15,483 bases of DNA from Solirubrobacterales bacterium (lineage in GTDB: Bacteria; Actinomycetota; Thermoleophilia; Solirubrobacterales; Solirubrobacteraceae): assembly GCA_025964065.1 (NCBI GenBank), contig JAOPZO010000388.1, positions 1-15,483 on the forward strand. Direction: 5' to 3'. Each line of letters starts with the position of its first letter. Positions within the stretch are counted from its first letter, which is position 1. Under the pieces are notes generated by a model. It was not told the DNA's origin and searched no databases. It saw only the letters and a list, made by a program, of their open reading frames with translations. This document shows positions 1 through 9,202 of the stretch, piece after piece. The position numbers were made by a program, and so were the translations under genes.

Positions 1-283
1 CACCGGGGCCGCCGCCCGCGGGCGCCGACCGCAGCTTCGCGCCCGCCGCGCGCAGCTGCGCGGAGCGGATGACGTCGCGGCAGTCCGTGTACTCGTCGAC
101 GTCCGTGGGCAGCCGTCGCTGCGCCTCCGCGTAGTCCGAAGCGGTGTACGTGCCGGTGATCGTGCCGTCCTGGCAGTCCTTCGTGAGGGCGGCCGCGCCG
201 CCGTCCGCAGCAGCGGACGCGGGGAACAGGAGCGCGGCGGCCACGACCGTGGTCAAGAGGCGCATCCCCTTGGCCCTGCCCAT
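1..283 (-). CDS. Secreted protein of unknown function, N-terminal part (runs off left edge)
   Basis: Reading the minus strand from an ATG at 283 gives 94 codons that remain open to the window edge. Residues 1-26 look like a Sec signal peptide: a basic start (R3, K5, R8), a hydrophobic stretch at about 9-20, and an Ala-rich end (PASAAA) with cleavage likely after A24 or A26. The mature part has two cysteines (C37 in KDCQDG and C68 in TDCRDV) that could form a disulfide, then becomes Ala/Gly/Pro-rich from about residue 78. An alternative ATG at 265 (M7) would still leave a signal peptide; neither start has a strong Shine-Dalgarno. I recall similar small secreted proteins with this Cys spacing from Solirubrobacterales, but I cannot name a function. 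It lies downstream of two hairpins (306-332 and 345-375), so it probably has its own promoter, which I could not identify. Confidence 0.7.
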   Translation of the reverse strand, partial: MGRAKGMRLLTTVVAAALLFPASAAADGGAAALTKDCQDGTITGTYTASDYAEAQRRLPTDVDEYTDCRDVIRSAQLRAAGAKLRSAPAGGGPG

Positions 284-305
284 CCGACGTGGTCGCACAA
301 ACACG

Positions 306-332
306 GGGTCCGGCACGCAGCGCGCCGGACCC
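306..332 (-). other. Hairpin upstream of the secreted-protein gene
   Basis: A perfect 9-bp inverted repeat (306-314 with 324-332, 9-nt loop) lies 22 bases upstream of the secreted-protein start on the minus strand. The minus-strand bases after it (CCGTGTTTGTG) are only mildly T-rich. It could be a backup terminator for upstream transcripts or part of the secreted gene's leader. Confidence 0.4.
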
Positions 333-344
333 TCCCGGAAACGA

Positions 345-375
345 CGAAGGGCGCCCTCGACGTGGGCGCCCTTCG
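345..375 (-). terminator. Intrinsic terminator (12-bp perfect stem)
   Basis: Bases 345-356 and 364-375 form a perfect 12-bp GC-rich stem with a 7-nt loop. On the minus strand it is followed by TCGTTTCC, a short T-rich tract; on the plus strand no T tract follows. It therefore most likely ends minus-strand transcription from the small unit at 345-566, and perhaps read-through from the gyrase operon. It sits 5 bases past the TAG that closes the 51-codon frame at 381. Confidence 0.65.
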
Positions 376-380
376 CCTTG

Positions 381-536
381 CTACCTCGACTGGATCGAGA
401 TCGACCTGCCCTGCACTGCACCGGAGGGACCACTTCCGGTGGGCGGGTCGACGGTGGCCCGGTCTGGATTCGCTAGCGGATCCAGCCATCCCGACCTAGC
501 GGCCGGGCACCTCCAGGGTCCCGCAGAAACTGTCAC
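381..536 (-). CDS. Possible 51-residue small protein behind a super Shine-Dalgarno
   Basis: A GTG at 536 opens 51 codons ending in TAG at 381-383, with the terminator stem starting 5 bases later. The peptide begins VTVSAGPWRC and contains GWLDPLANPD and PPTGSGPSGA; it has one cysteine, no membrane segment and no motif I recognise. The GTG lies about 15 nt past the GGAGG core, longer than the usual 5-9 nt. Codon choice is less GC-biased at third positions than in neighbouring genes. These last two points count against it; the exact abutment of stop codon and terminator counts for it. The alternative is a non-coding structured RNA in which the frame is incidental. Confidence 0.25.
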   Translation of the reverse strand: MTVSAGPWRCPAARSGWLDPLANPDRATVDPPTGSGPSGAVQGRSISIQSR

Positions 537-546
537 GACAGATTCA

Positions 547-561
547 GACCACCTCCTTTCT
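547..561 (-). promoter_or_regulatory. Extended Shine-Dalgarno, 14 of 15 bases complementary to the 16S 3' end
   Basis: The minus strand reads AGAAAGGAGGTGGTC. The complement of the usual bacterial 16S 3' end is AGAAAGGAGGTGATC, so only one base differs, and that one still pairs as G-U. Ordinary ribosome-binding sites in this window match 4-7 bases. The match stops abruptly after this block, so it is not a copied fragment of a 16S gene. Confidence 0.6.
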
Positions 562-572
562 CTGGTAGCGGC

Positions 573-602
573 AAGATAGCAACGGGTCCCGACCGAGACC
601 AA
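573..602 (-). promoter_or_regulatory. Candidate promoter for the small transcript
   Basis: On the minus strand, TTGGTC (597-602) and TATCTT (573-578) are separated by 18 bases, a fair match to vegetative -35 and -10 elements. Transcription would start near 566, a few bases before the extended Shine-Dalgarno. The -35 overlaps a 6-bp hairpin (585-600, one G-U pair) just after the stop of the membrane-protein gene, which may weakly terminate the gyrase operon. Confidence 0.4.
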
Positions 603-606
603 GCGT

Positions 607-1229
607 TCATGCGTCCGCTTCCGGCCGCCGCGCCTGCTCCTCGCTGACCACCCGCAGGCCGCCCTCGGACGTCCCCTCCTCGGCCGCCGCCACCGGCGCC
701 GCCGCCCGGGGCGGATCGACCGCCGCCGCCCGCTCCTCCTGCCGCCGGGTCACGCGCGAGACCGCCGCGATCACGAGGCCCGCCGCCACCGCGGAGAGCG
801 CCGTCGCCCCCGCGCGCAGCCCGTCGATGCGCCGGCGGTCCGCGACGTCGTCGGCCTCCCCCAGCAGCGTCCAGCTCACGAGCACCGCCACGGTCGCCAC
901 GGCGACCGCGATCCACGCGGCCGTGAGGACGCCGAGCCTCGGCGGCGCCCCGCCGAGGACGCCGCGGTTGCCGCGCACGACGAGCGCCCAGCGCAGCACG
1001 AGCGCCAGGGCCACCACGAGCGCCAGGAGCTCGAGCAGCGTGGCGATCACGACCAGCCGATCGGCCCCGAGGAGGTCGTCGACCAGCAGCGTCCCCTCCT
1101 GAAGCCCGTTCGCGGTGGTGATCCGCCCGACGTCCGCGCCGATCCCCAGCAGGCAGGCGCCGACCTTGACGTACAGCGCCAGGATCGCGGCGTTCGCCCG
1201 CGATCCCGGCGGCGTGTACGTCTGCGCCA

Positions 1230-1230
<1 letters not shown>
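607..1230 (-). CDS. Four-helix membrane protein of unknown function, last gene of the gyrase operon
   Basis: The GTG start (1228-1230) shares its first G with the gyrA TAG stop, giving a 1-base overlap and a 207-residue product; translational coupling to gyrA is likely. Hydrophobic segments are visible at about residues 13-34, 59-86, 102-124 and 140-158, so four membrane helices are expected. The cytosol-facing tail from about 160 is charged and Ala-rich (TRRQEER, then AAAPVAAAEE). The overall plan resembles small DUF4328-like membrane proteins, but I see no diagnostic motif and do not assign the family. Actinobacteria often have a membrane protein just after gyrA (for example the DUF3566 protein of mycobacteria); this one does not show that sequence. 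Function unknown. Confidence 0.8.
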
Positions 1231-3872
<2,642 letters not shown>

Positions 3873-3923
3873 GGAAGCTCACCTCATCCCAGGGGTTGTA
3901 CGGAAGGTCTCGTGCGGGCTGCA

Positions 3924-6350
3924 TCAGACGTCGACGGTCGCCGCGAGGGCGTTGTCCTCGATGAACTCGCGGCGGTGCTCGACGACGTCGCCCATCAGCA
4001 TCGAGAAGAGGCGGTCGGCGTCGGCCGCGTCCTCGATGCTCACCTGCTGGAGCGTCCGGGTCGCCGGGTTCATCGTGGTGTCGGCGAGCTGGTCGGCGTT
4101 CATCTCGCCGAGGCCCTTGAAGCGGTTGAGCGTCACGCCCTTCTGCGCCACGGAGAGCACGGACTGGCGGAGCGCCTCGAACGTCGGGGCCTCCTCGCCG
4201 CGGTCGCCGAGGCGGACGCTGAACGCAGGGGTGCCCGCGAGCTCGGCGATGCTCTGGTGGACCTTCACGAACTCGCGGTACTCCTTCGAGTCGAAGAGCG
4301 CGCGTGGGAGGCGGTGCGTCTGCGCGAGGCCCGTCTTGTTCTCGATGCCGCGGACGACGAGGTCGCCGTCCTCCTCCGACACGAGCTCGGTCTTCAGCGT
4401 CGCCTTGTCGTCCTCGGCGCGGGCGAAGAGCGTCACGGCGTCCTCGGAGTTCATGACGTGCTCCGCGAGCAGGTTGGACTCCTCGAGGAAGCCGATCGCC
4501 CGGGCGCCGTGCGTGGCGCGGAGCGTCGAGCCCCAGCCCTCGAGCTGCTTGAGCAGACGGCAGTACCGCTGCCAGCGCGTCTCGGTGAGCTTGAACTGCT
4601 TGCCGTGGCGGTCGAGGATCTCGAACTTCTCGAACTTGTCCGCGAGGAGCACCTCCTCGAGCTCGGTCTCGTGCTCGATGTAGCGCTCGTTGCGGCCCTG
4701 CTTGAGCTTGTAGAGCGGCGGCTTGGCGATGTAGACGAAGCCGGCCTCGAAGAGCTCGGGCATCTCGCGGAACATGAGCGTGAGGATGAGCGTGCGGATG
4801 TGGGCGCCGTCCACGTCGGCGTCCGTCATCAGGATCACCTTGTGGTAGCGGGCGTTCTCGATGTTGAACTCGTCGCGGACCCCGGTGCCGATCGCGGTGA
4901 TGAGCGCCTGGACCTCGTTGTTGGCGAGGACCTTGTCGATGCGGGCCTTCTCGACGTTCAGGATCTTCCCGCGGAGCGGCAGGACGGCCTGCGTGTGCCG
5001 GTCACGGCCCTGCTTCGCCGAGCCGCCGGCGGAGTCGCCCTCCACCACGAAGATCTCGGCGAGGGACGGGTCCTTGACCGAGCAGTCGGCGAGCTTGCCG
5101 GGCAGGCGCGAGTTCTCCAGGGCGCTCTTGCGCCGGGTGAGGTCACGGGCCTTGCGGGCGGCGGAGCGCGCCTGGGCGGCTTGGACCGCCTTCTGCACGA
5201 TCGCCTTCGCGTCCCGCGGGTTCTCCTCGAGGAACTCCGCCAGGCCGGCGTTCACGACACGCTGCACGTGGCCGGCCATGCCGGGGTTGCCGAGCTTCGT
5301 CTTCGTCTGGCCCTCGAACTGCGGGTCGGCGAGCTTGACGGAGACGATCGCGGTCAGGCCCTCGCGGACGTCCTCGCCCGAGAGCTCCGGGTCCTTGTCC
5401 TTCAGCTCGCCCTTCGCCCGGGCCCACTTGTTGATCTGGACCGTGAGCGCCGAGCGGAGGCCCGACATGTGCGAGCCGCCCTCGTGGGTGTTGATGTTGT
5501 TCGCGAAGGAGAAGACGGACTCCTGATAGGTGCCGTTCCACTGCATCGCGACCTCGACGTAGCCCTCCTTCTCGGAGTCCCCGTCGAAGTAGACGACCTT
5601 CGTGCCGAGCGCCTCCTTGCCCTCGTTCAGGTGGCGGACGAAGTCCTCGATGCCGCCCTCGGCGTGGAACTCCGCGAACTTGCCCTCGCCGCGCTCGTCC
5701 GTCAGCGTGATCCGCAGCCCGCGGGTGAGGAACGACGTCTCGCGCAGGCGGTTCTCGAGCGTGGCGTAGTCGTAGTCGATCTCCGCGAAGATCTCCGAGT
5801 CCGGGAGGAAGGAGATCGACGTGCCGTGCTCCTCGGAGGGCTCCCCCTGCTGGATGGGGGTCTGCGGCTTGCCCCGCCTGTACTCCTGGCGCCAGACGTG
5901 GCCGTCGCGGCGGATCTCGGCGGTGAGCGACTCCGAGAGCGCGTTGACCACGGACGACCCGACGCCGTGCAGCCCGCCCGAGACCTTGTAGCCCCCGCCG
6001 TCGCCGAACTTCCCGCCGGCGTGCAGGACGGTGAGGATGACCTCGAGCGCGGACTTGTCCTCCTTCTCCATCTTGGAGACGGGGATGCCGCGACCGTCGT
6101 CGGCGACGGTGATCGAGTTGTCGGGGTGGATCGTCACGTCGACCCGGGAGCAGTAGCCCGCGAGGGCCTCGTCGACCGAGTTGTCCACGATCTCGTAGAC
6201 GAGGTGGTGCAGGCCACGGACACCGGTGGAACCGATGTACATGCCCGGGCGCTTGCGGACGGCTTCGAGGCCTTCGAGGACGGTGATGTCCTGGGCGTCG
6301 TAGCCCGCCGACGCGCGCTGGCCGTCGCGCTTGGATTCGTCCTGGCTCAA
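3924..6350 (-). CDS. gyrB: DNA gyrase subunit B, large form with insert
   Basis: An 808-residue GyrB, the ATPase and TOPRIM subunit of gyrase. I chose the TTG at 6350 because GGGGAG lies 6 bases upstream and the protein then begins MSQDESKRD shortly before the conserved YDAQDITVLEGLEAVRKRPG. The GHKL ATPase site is intact: catalytic E61 in VDNSVDEALAG, D84 in DDGRGIP, and the glycine-rich lid GGLHGVGSSVVNALS (125-139). TOPRIM motifs are EGDSAGGSAKQGR (436-448, catalytic E436) and TDADVDGAHIR (509-519). About 170 residues (565-735) are inserted between the TOPRIM region and the C-terminal VTLNRFKGLGEM block. Such an insert is usual in proteobacterial GyrB and absent from most actinobacterial ones (about 640-690 residues). 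Confidence 0.96.
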   Translation of the reverse strand: MSQDESKRDGQRASAGYDAQDITVLEGLEAVRKRPGMYIGSTGVRGLHHLVYEIVDNSVDEALAGYCSRVDVTIHPDNSITVADDGRGIPVSKMEKEDKSALEVILTVLHAGGKFGDGGGYKVSGGLHGVGSSVVNALSESLTAEIRRDGHVWRQEYRRGKPQTPIQQGEPSEEHGTSISFLPDSEIFAEIDYDYATLENRLRETSFLTRGLRITLTDERGEGKFAEFHAEGGIEDFVRHLNEGKEALGTKVVYFDGDSEKEGYVEVAMQWNGTYQESVFSFANNINTHEGGSHMSGLRSALTVQINKWARAKGELKDKDPELSGEDVREGLTAIVSVKLADPQFEGQTKTKLGNPGMAGHVQRVVNAGLAEFLEENPRDAKAIVQKAVQAAQARSAARKARDLTRRKSALENSRLPGKLADCSVKDPSLAEIFVVEGDSAGGSAKQGRDRHTQAVLPLRGKILNVEKARIDKVLANNEVQALITAIGTGVRDEFNIENARYHKVILMTDADVDGAHIRTLILTLMFREMPELFEAGFVYIAKPPLYKLKQGRNERYIEHETELEEVLLADKFEKFEILDRHGKQFKLTETRWQRYCRLLKQLEGWGSTLRATHGARAIGFLEESNLLAEHVMNSEDAVTLFARAEDDKATLKTELVSEEDGDLVVRGIENKTGLAQTHRLPRALFDSKEYREFVKVHQSIAELAGTPAFSVRLGDRGEEAPTFEALRQSVLSVAQKGVTLNRFKGLGEMNADQLADTTMNPATRTLQQVSIEDAADADRLFSMLMGDVVEHRREFIEDNALAATVDV

Positions 6351-6373
6351 GAAGTGCTCCCCAACTCGAAGAA

Positions 6374-6410
6374 GCCCCGGCGAACTGGCGCGTGAGCGCC
6401 GTGCCGGGGC
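6374..6410 (-). promoter_or_regulatory. Two-tier hairpin in the gyrB leader
   Basis: An 8-bp outer stem (6374-6381 with 6403-6410) encloses a 5-bp inner stem (6387-6391 with 6396-6400, GTGA-type loop). On the minus strand it lies in the untranslated leader 24 bases before the TTG start and is followed by TTCTTCG. It could be an attenuator or a stabilising leader structure for gyrB; no known riboswitch is recognised. Confidence 0.45.
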
Positions 6411-6428
6411 GGTGGAACTGAAGACGAC

Positions 6429-6465
6429 AGGATAGCAGTCCGAGGGGTCAGAATTCCGCGCGGAA
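6429..6465 (-). promoter_or_regulatory. Candidate gyrB promoter with 12-bp palindrome
   Basis: The minus strand has a -10-like TATCCT (6429-6434) and, 19 bases upstream, a perfect palindrome TTCCGCGCGGAA (6454-6465) lying where a -35 element would be; no good -35 hexamer is visible. The 156-base dciA-gyrB gap is by far the longest inside the minus-strand replication run apart from dnaA-dnaN, so a separate gyrB promoter is expected. The palindrome could be an operator. Both calls are inference. Confidence 0.35.
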
Positions 6466-6506
6466 CGCCCGAAAAACGCAGGAAACAAGCCGCTTCTGCG
6501 CGCTTC

Positions 6507-6833
6507 TCACCCCGGCCGGACCCACGCGCGGCCGGGGGTGGCGCTGCAGCGGAGCTCGCGGACCGTCCCGGCGCCGAGCCGCGCGCTGAGCAGGCCGACG
6601 AGCTCGCCGCTCATGAGGGTCAGCTCGTGGGCCCAGACCGCGCTCTCGCAGGTCACCGTGACGACCCCGTCGCGGGCCGCCGTCGGCGTCGCCCGGGCGG
6701 CCAGCGCGGCTCCCACCGCCTCGGGCCACACCCGCTGGACCTCCGCGAGCAGCGAGGCGGGCTGCAGGTCGCGGACCAGGCGGCCGATCGCGCCGTCGCC
6801 ACCCGCGCGCCGAGGGGCGAAGCGGTGCTTCAC
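6507..6833 (-). CDS. dciA: DciA-like DUF721 protein (replicative helicase loader/operator)
   Basis: A 108-residue protein from a GTG at 6833 that overlaps the recF TGA by four bases (GTGA). DUF721 proteins replace DnaC/DnaI-type loaders in bacteria lacking those and act on the DnaB helicase. The fold's hallmarks are visible: the IGRLVRDLQPASLLAEVQRV helix, VWPEAVG, then the beta-rich part with VTVTCESAVWAHELTLM and LLSARLG. The position between recF and gyrB is the classic actinobacterial one (the Rv0004 position in mycobacteria). The N-terminal 15 residues are basic (KHRFAPRR), which suits DNA binding. Confidence 0.88.
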   Translation of the reverse strand: MKHRFAPRRAGGDGAIGRLVRDLQPASLLAEVQRVWPEAVGAALAARATPTAARDGVVTVTCESAVWAHELTLMSGELVGLLSARLGAGTVRELRCSATPGRAWVRPG

Positions 6834-7933
6834 GCCGCCTCGACCTCCTGCAGGACCTCGCCGCCGGCGACCGCCAGCCGCGTGACCCCCGGGGCGTCCC
6901 CGCCCGGCACGTGCCCGAGGTCCGTCGTCGTCACGAGGCACTGCCCGAGCGCGGTGACCCGGGCGACGAGCAGCCCGCGCCGGTCGGCGTCGAGCTCGCT
7001 CATGACGTCGTCGAGGAGCAGGAGCGGCGGCGCCCCGCGCTCCTCCGCCAGCGCCTCGCGCTCCGCGAGCAGCAGCGCCAGGAGCCCGAGCCGCTGCTCC
7101 CCCTGCGAGCCGTACACCCGGAGCTCGCGGCCGTCGCGCTGCAGCGCGAGCTCGTCGCGGTGCGGCCCGTGCTGGGTGAACCCGCGGTCCACGTCGGAGT
7201 CCAGGCGCTCCGCGAGCTCCGCGGCGAGCTCCTCCGGCGTGGAGGCGGTCGAGCGCGGCTTGTAGCGCAGCACGGCCTCTCCCTCGAGCCCGAGCTCCCC
7301 CGCGACGAGGGCGAAGCGGTCGGCGATCATCGCCACGGCCCTCGCGCGGTCGTCCCGCAGCGCGATCCCGTGGCGGGCGAGCTCGAGGTCCCACGCGGCC
7401 ACGGACGCCCGGGAGCCGCCGTTCCGCAGCCGGCCCAGGAGCGCGTTGCGCTGCCCGAGCGCGGCGGAGTACTGCCGCCGGGTCTGGGCACGGGTCGGCC
7501 AGAGCCCGGTCACGAGCGCGTCGAGGTGCGAGCGTCGCAGCGCGGGCGGCCCCTTCACGAGCTCCAGGCGCTCGGGCAGGAAGACGCTCACGAGCGGGCG
7601 CCCCGGAGCGTCGAGGAGGCGCTCCACCGGCGCTCCGTCGACTCGGATGCGCTTGTCCTGACCGGGCTGGAAGCCCACGAACAGCTCGTGTTCGTACCCC
7701 GAGTCGTCCCTCGTGGACACCTCCACCCGACACGCTTCGGCCCCGAACCGCAGCACTTCACGCTCGTTCGAGGTGCGGCACGAGCGCGCGGTGCAGCCGA
7801 AGTACAGCGCCTCGAGGAGATTCGTCTTCCCGGCCCCGTTGCGCCCGTGCGCGACCGTCAGCCCCGGCCCGAGCCGCACGTCGGCCGCCGCGTAGGTGCG
7901 GAAGTCGCGCACGCGGAGCCGGCGGACGAGCAC
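6830..7933 (-). CDS. recF: DNA replication and repair protein RecF
   Basis: A 367-residue SMC-like ATPase that helps RecO and RecR load RecA at gapped DNA. The N-terminus MLVRRLRVRDFRTY is typical. Walker A is GRNGAGKT (30-37), the ABC signature is GSQGEQR (275-281), and Walker B with the D-loop is LLLLDDVMSELD (304-315). The GTG start at 7933 lies 12 bases after the dnaN stop with only a weak Shine-Dalgarno, so coupling to dnaN is likely. Length fits the family. It overlaps dciA by four bases. Confidence 0.97.
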   Translation of the reverse strand: MLVRRLRVRDFRTYAAADVRLGPGLTVAHGRNGAGKTNLLEALYFGCTARSCRTSNEREVLRFGAEACRVEVSTRDDSGYEHELFVGFQPGQDKRIRVDGAPVERLLDAPGRPLVSVFLPERLELVKGPPALRRSHLDALVTGLWPTRAQTRRQYSAALGQRNALLGRLRNGGSRASVAAWDLELARHGIALRDDRARAVAMIADRFALVAGELGLEGEAVLRYKPRSTASTPEELAAELAERLDSDVDRGFTQHGPHRDELALQRDGRELRVYGSQGEQRLGLLALLLAEREALAEERGAPPLLLLDDVMSELDADRRGLLVARVTALGQCLVTTTDLGHVPGGDAPGVTRLAVAGGEVLQEVEAA

Positions 7934-7945
7934 GGGGGAGCCGCG

Positions 7946-9058
7946 TTAGACGTTCAGCCGGATCGGCATGATCAGGTAGAGGAACCCCGACCCGTCGCCG
8001 GCCTCGATCAGGCCCGGCCGCAGCGGCGAGATGAGCTTCAGCACGACGTCCCCGCTCTCGACGGACTCGAGGCCGTCGCGGAGGAAGTCCGGGTTGAAGC
8101 CGATCTCGAACGCCTCGCCCGAGAACGGGACCGGCATGGGCTCCGAGGCCTCGCCGACGTCCGGGGTCTGCGCGGAGATCGTCAGCTCGCCCTCGGAGAA
8201 CGAGAGCCGCAGCGGCGCGTTCTTCTGCGCCATGAGCGAGATCCGCCGCACGACACCGACGAGCTCGTCGCCCGGCACGCTCAGCTCGTGCTCGTAGGTC
8301 TCGGGCAGCAGCTGGCGGTAGTTCGGGAACTGGCCGTCGATGAGCCGGGAGCTCAGCACGACGTCGCCGGCCCGGAAGACGACCTGGTTCGCGCGGACGC
8401 CGATCTCGATGACGTCCGTCTCGGCCGCGTTGCCGACGATCCGCTCGAGCTCCTGGAGCGCGCGGGCCGGGACGTTCGCCTCGAAGCCACCGTCGACCGG
8501 GACCTCCAGGCGCGTCTCCTTCACCGACAGCCGGTAGGAGTCCGTGGCGACCATCCGCAGTTCGGTCCCCGAGGCGCTGACGAGGATGCCGGTGAGGATG
8601 GGCCGCGTCTCGTCGCGCGAGGCGGAGCGGGCGACCTTCGCGATCGTCTCCGTGAACGCCTTGGCCGGCAGGTGGACGACCTGGTCGCCGCCGGGCTCGG
8701 GCAGCGGCGGGAAGTCCTCCGTGCGCAGGGTGCGGAGGTGGAAGCGCGCCGGGCCGCAGATGATCTCGACGTCCTGCTCGACCGGCCGGAGCTCGAGCGT
8801 CAGCGGCCCGCTCGGGAGCTGGCGGGCGACGTCGAGGAGCAGGCGGGCGGGGAGGACGACGGTGCCCTCGCGCTCGACCTGCGCGATCAGCGGCACGCGG
8901 AGACCGACCTCCATGTCGGTCGCCCGCAGCTCGACTGCACCCTCGGCGGCGTGGATCTGCACGCCGGACAGCGCCTGGACGGCGGACCGGGTGGATGCGA
9001 CACGCGAGGCGGTCTGCAGCTGGCCGAGCAGCTCGGAACTCGTGGTGGACAGCTTCAC
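7946..9058 (-). CDS. dnaN: DNA polymerase III beta subunit (sliding clamp)
   Basis: A 370-residue clamp that tethers the replicative polymerase. I chose the GTG at 9058 because AGAGGTG lies 7-8 bases upstream and the product then starts VKLSTTSSELLGQL, as in the family. Characteristic segments are ATDMEVGL (46-53), RDETRPILTGIL (148-159), ATDSYRLS (171-178), SSRLIDGQFPNYRQLLP (236-252) and the C-terminal YLIMPIRL (361-368). The partner-binding cleft lies between the last two domains and the C-terminal MPIRL. dnaA lies 144 bases upstream and recF 12 bases downstream. Confidence 0.98.
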   Translation of the reverse strand: MKLSTTSSELLGQLQTASRVASTRSAVQALSGVQIHAAEGAVELRATDMEVGLRVPLIAQVEREGTVVLPARLLLDVARQLPSGPLTLELRPVEQDVEIICGPARFHLRTLRTEDFPPLPEPGGDQVVHLPAKAFTETIAKVARSASRDETRPILTGILVSASGTELRMVATDSYRLSVKETRLEVPVDGGFEANVPARALQELERIVGNAAETDVIEIGVRANQVVFRAGDVVLSSRLIDGQFPNYRQLLPETYEHELSVPGDELVGVVRRISLMAQKNAPLRLSFSEGELTISAQTPDVGEASEPMPVPFSGEAFEIGFNPDFLRDGLESVESGDVVLKLISPLRPGLIEAGDGSGFLYLIMPIRLNV

Positions 9059-9202
9059 GGTGAGCACCTCTTGGAGAAGGAGAGAGAAGTCATGGGGGGT
9101 GTTGATGTGTGCACAACGGCCGCCGGATCCTGCAAAGAGCGCGTGAACGGCGCACGTCGGCAACCTGGGGACCGTGCAGATCCTGTCAGGGACGCCGGTC
9201 GA
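9059..9202. promoter_or_regulatory. dnaA-dnaN spacer with a DnaA-box-like palindrome
   Basis: This 144-base gap has one good DnaA-box-like word, TTGTGCACA on the minus strand (9108-9116), overlapped by GTGTGCACA on the plus strand (9107-9115) because the TGTGCACA core is self-complementary. The part from 9069 to 9116 is close to half A+T, the lowest GC stretch I noticed near the origin, although some of it is dnaN's ribosome-binding region. In Streptomyces and Mycobacterium oriC lies in this gap; here the gap is short and has only one box. Confidence 0.5.

Larger units (their letters stand above)
345..566 (-). ncRNA. Candidate small stand-alone transcript (about 220 nt), structured RNA or small-protein mRNA
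   Basis: Between the membrane-protein gene and the secreted-protein gene, the minus strand carries, in order: a promoter-like pair (597-602 and 573-578), a near-complete complement of the 16S 3' end (547-561), several stem-loops and a strong terminator (345-375). The predicted RNA starts at about 566. Visible stems include a 7-bp stem with a 4-nt loop at 490-507 (one G-U pair) and a 22-bp imperfect palindrome at 464-485. Codon use in the only long frame here is unlike the neighbours (roughly 70% G/C at third positions, several AGG, GGA and CTA codons), which favours a structured RNA over an ordinary protein gene. I do not recognise a named family. What is seen is the arrangement; that it is a discrete transcript is inference. 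Confidence 0.4.

Noticed and set aside
547..561. Fragment of a 16S rRNA gene 3' end on the plus strand
   Set aside because: GACCACCTCCTTTCT resembles the 16S 3' end, but the bases upstream do not match the conserved GGTGCGGCTGG block, so it is not an rRNA remnant.
284..606. tRNA gene or known riboswitch in the left intergenic stretch
   Set aside because: I could not draw a cloverleaf with T-loop GTTCRA and acceptor stem on either strand, and no familiar riboswitch core is visible.
6350..6488. An upstream start for gyrB giving an 854-residue protein
   Set aside because: The extra 46 residues have no GyrB similarity and read through the leader hairpin and promoter region; the TTG at 6350 has GGGGAG at proper spacing.
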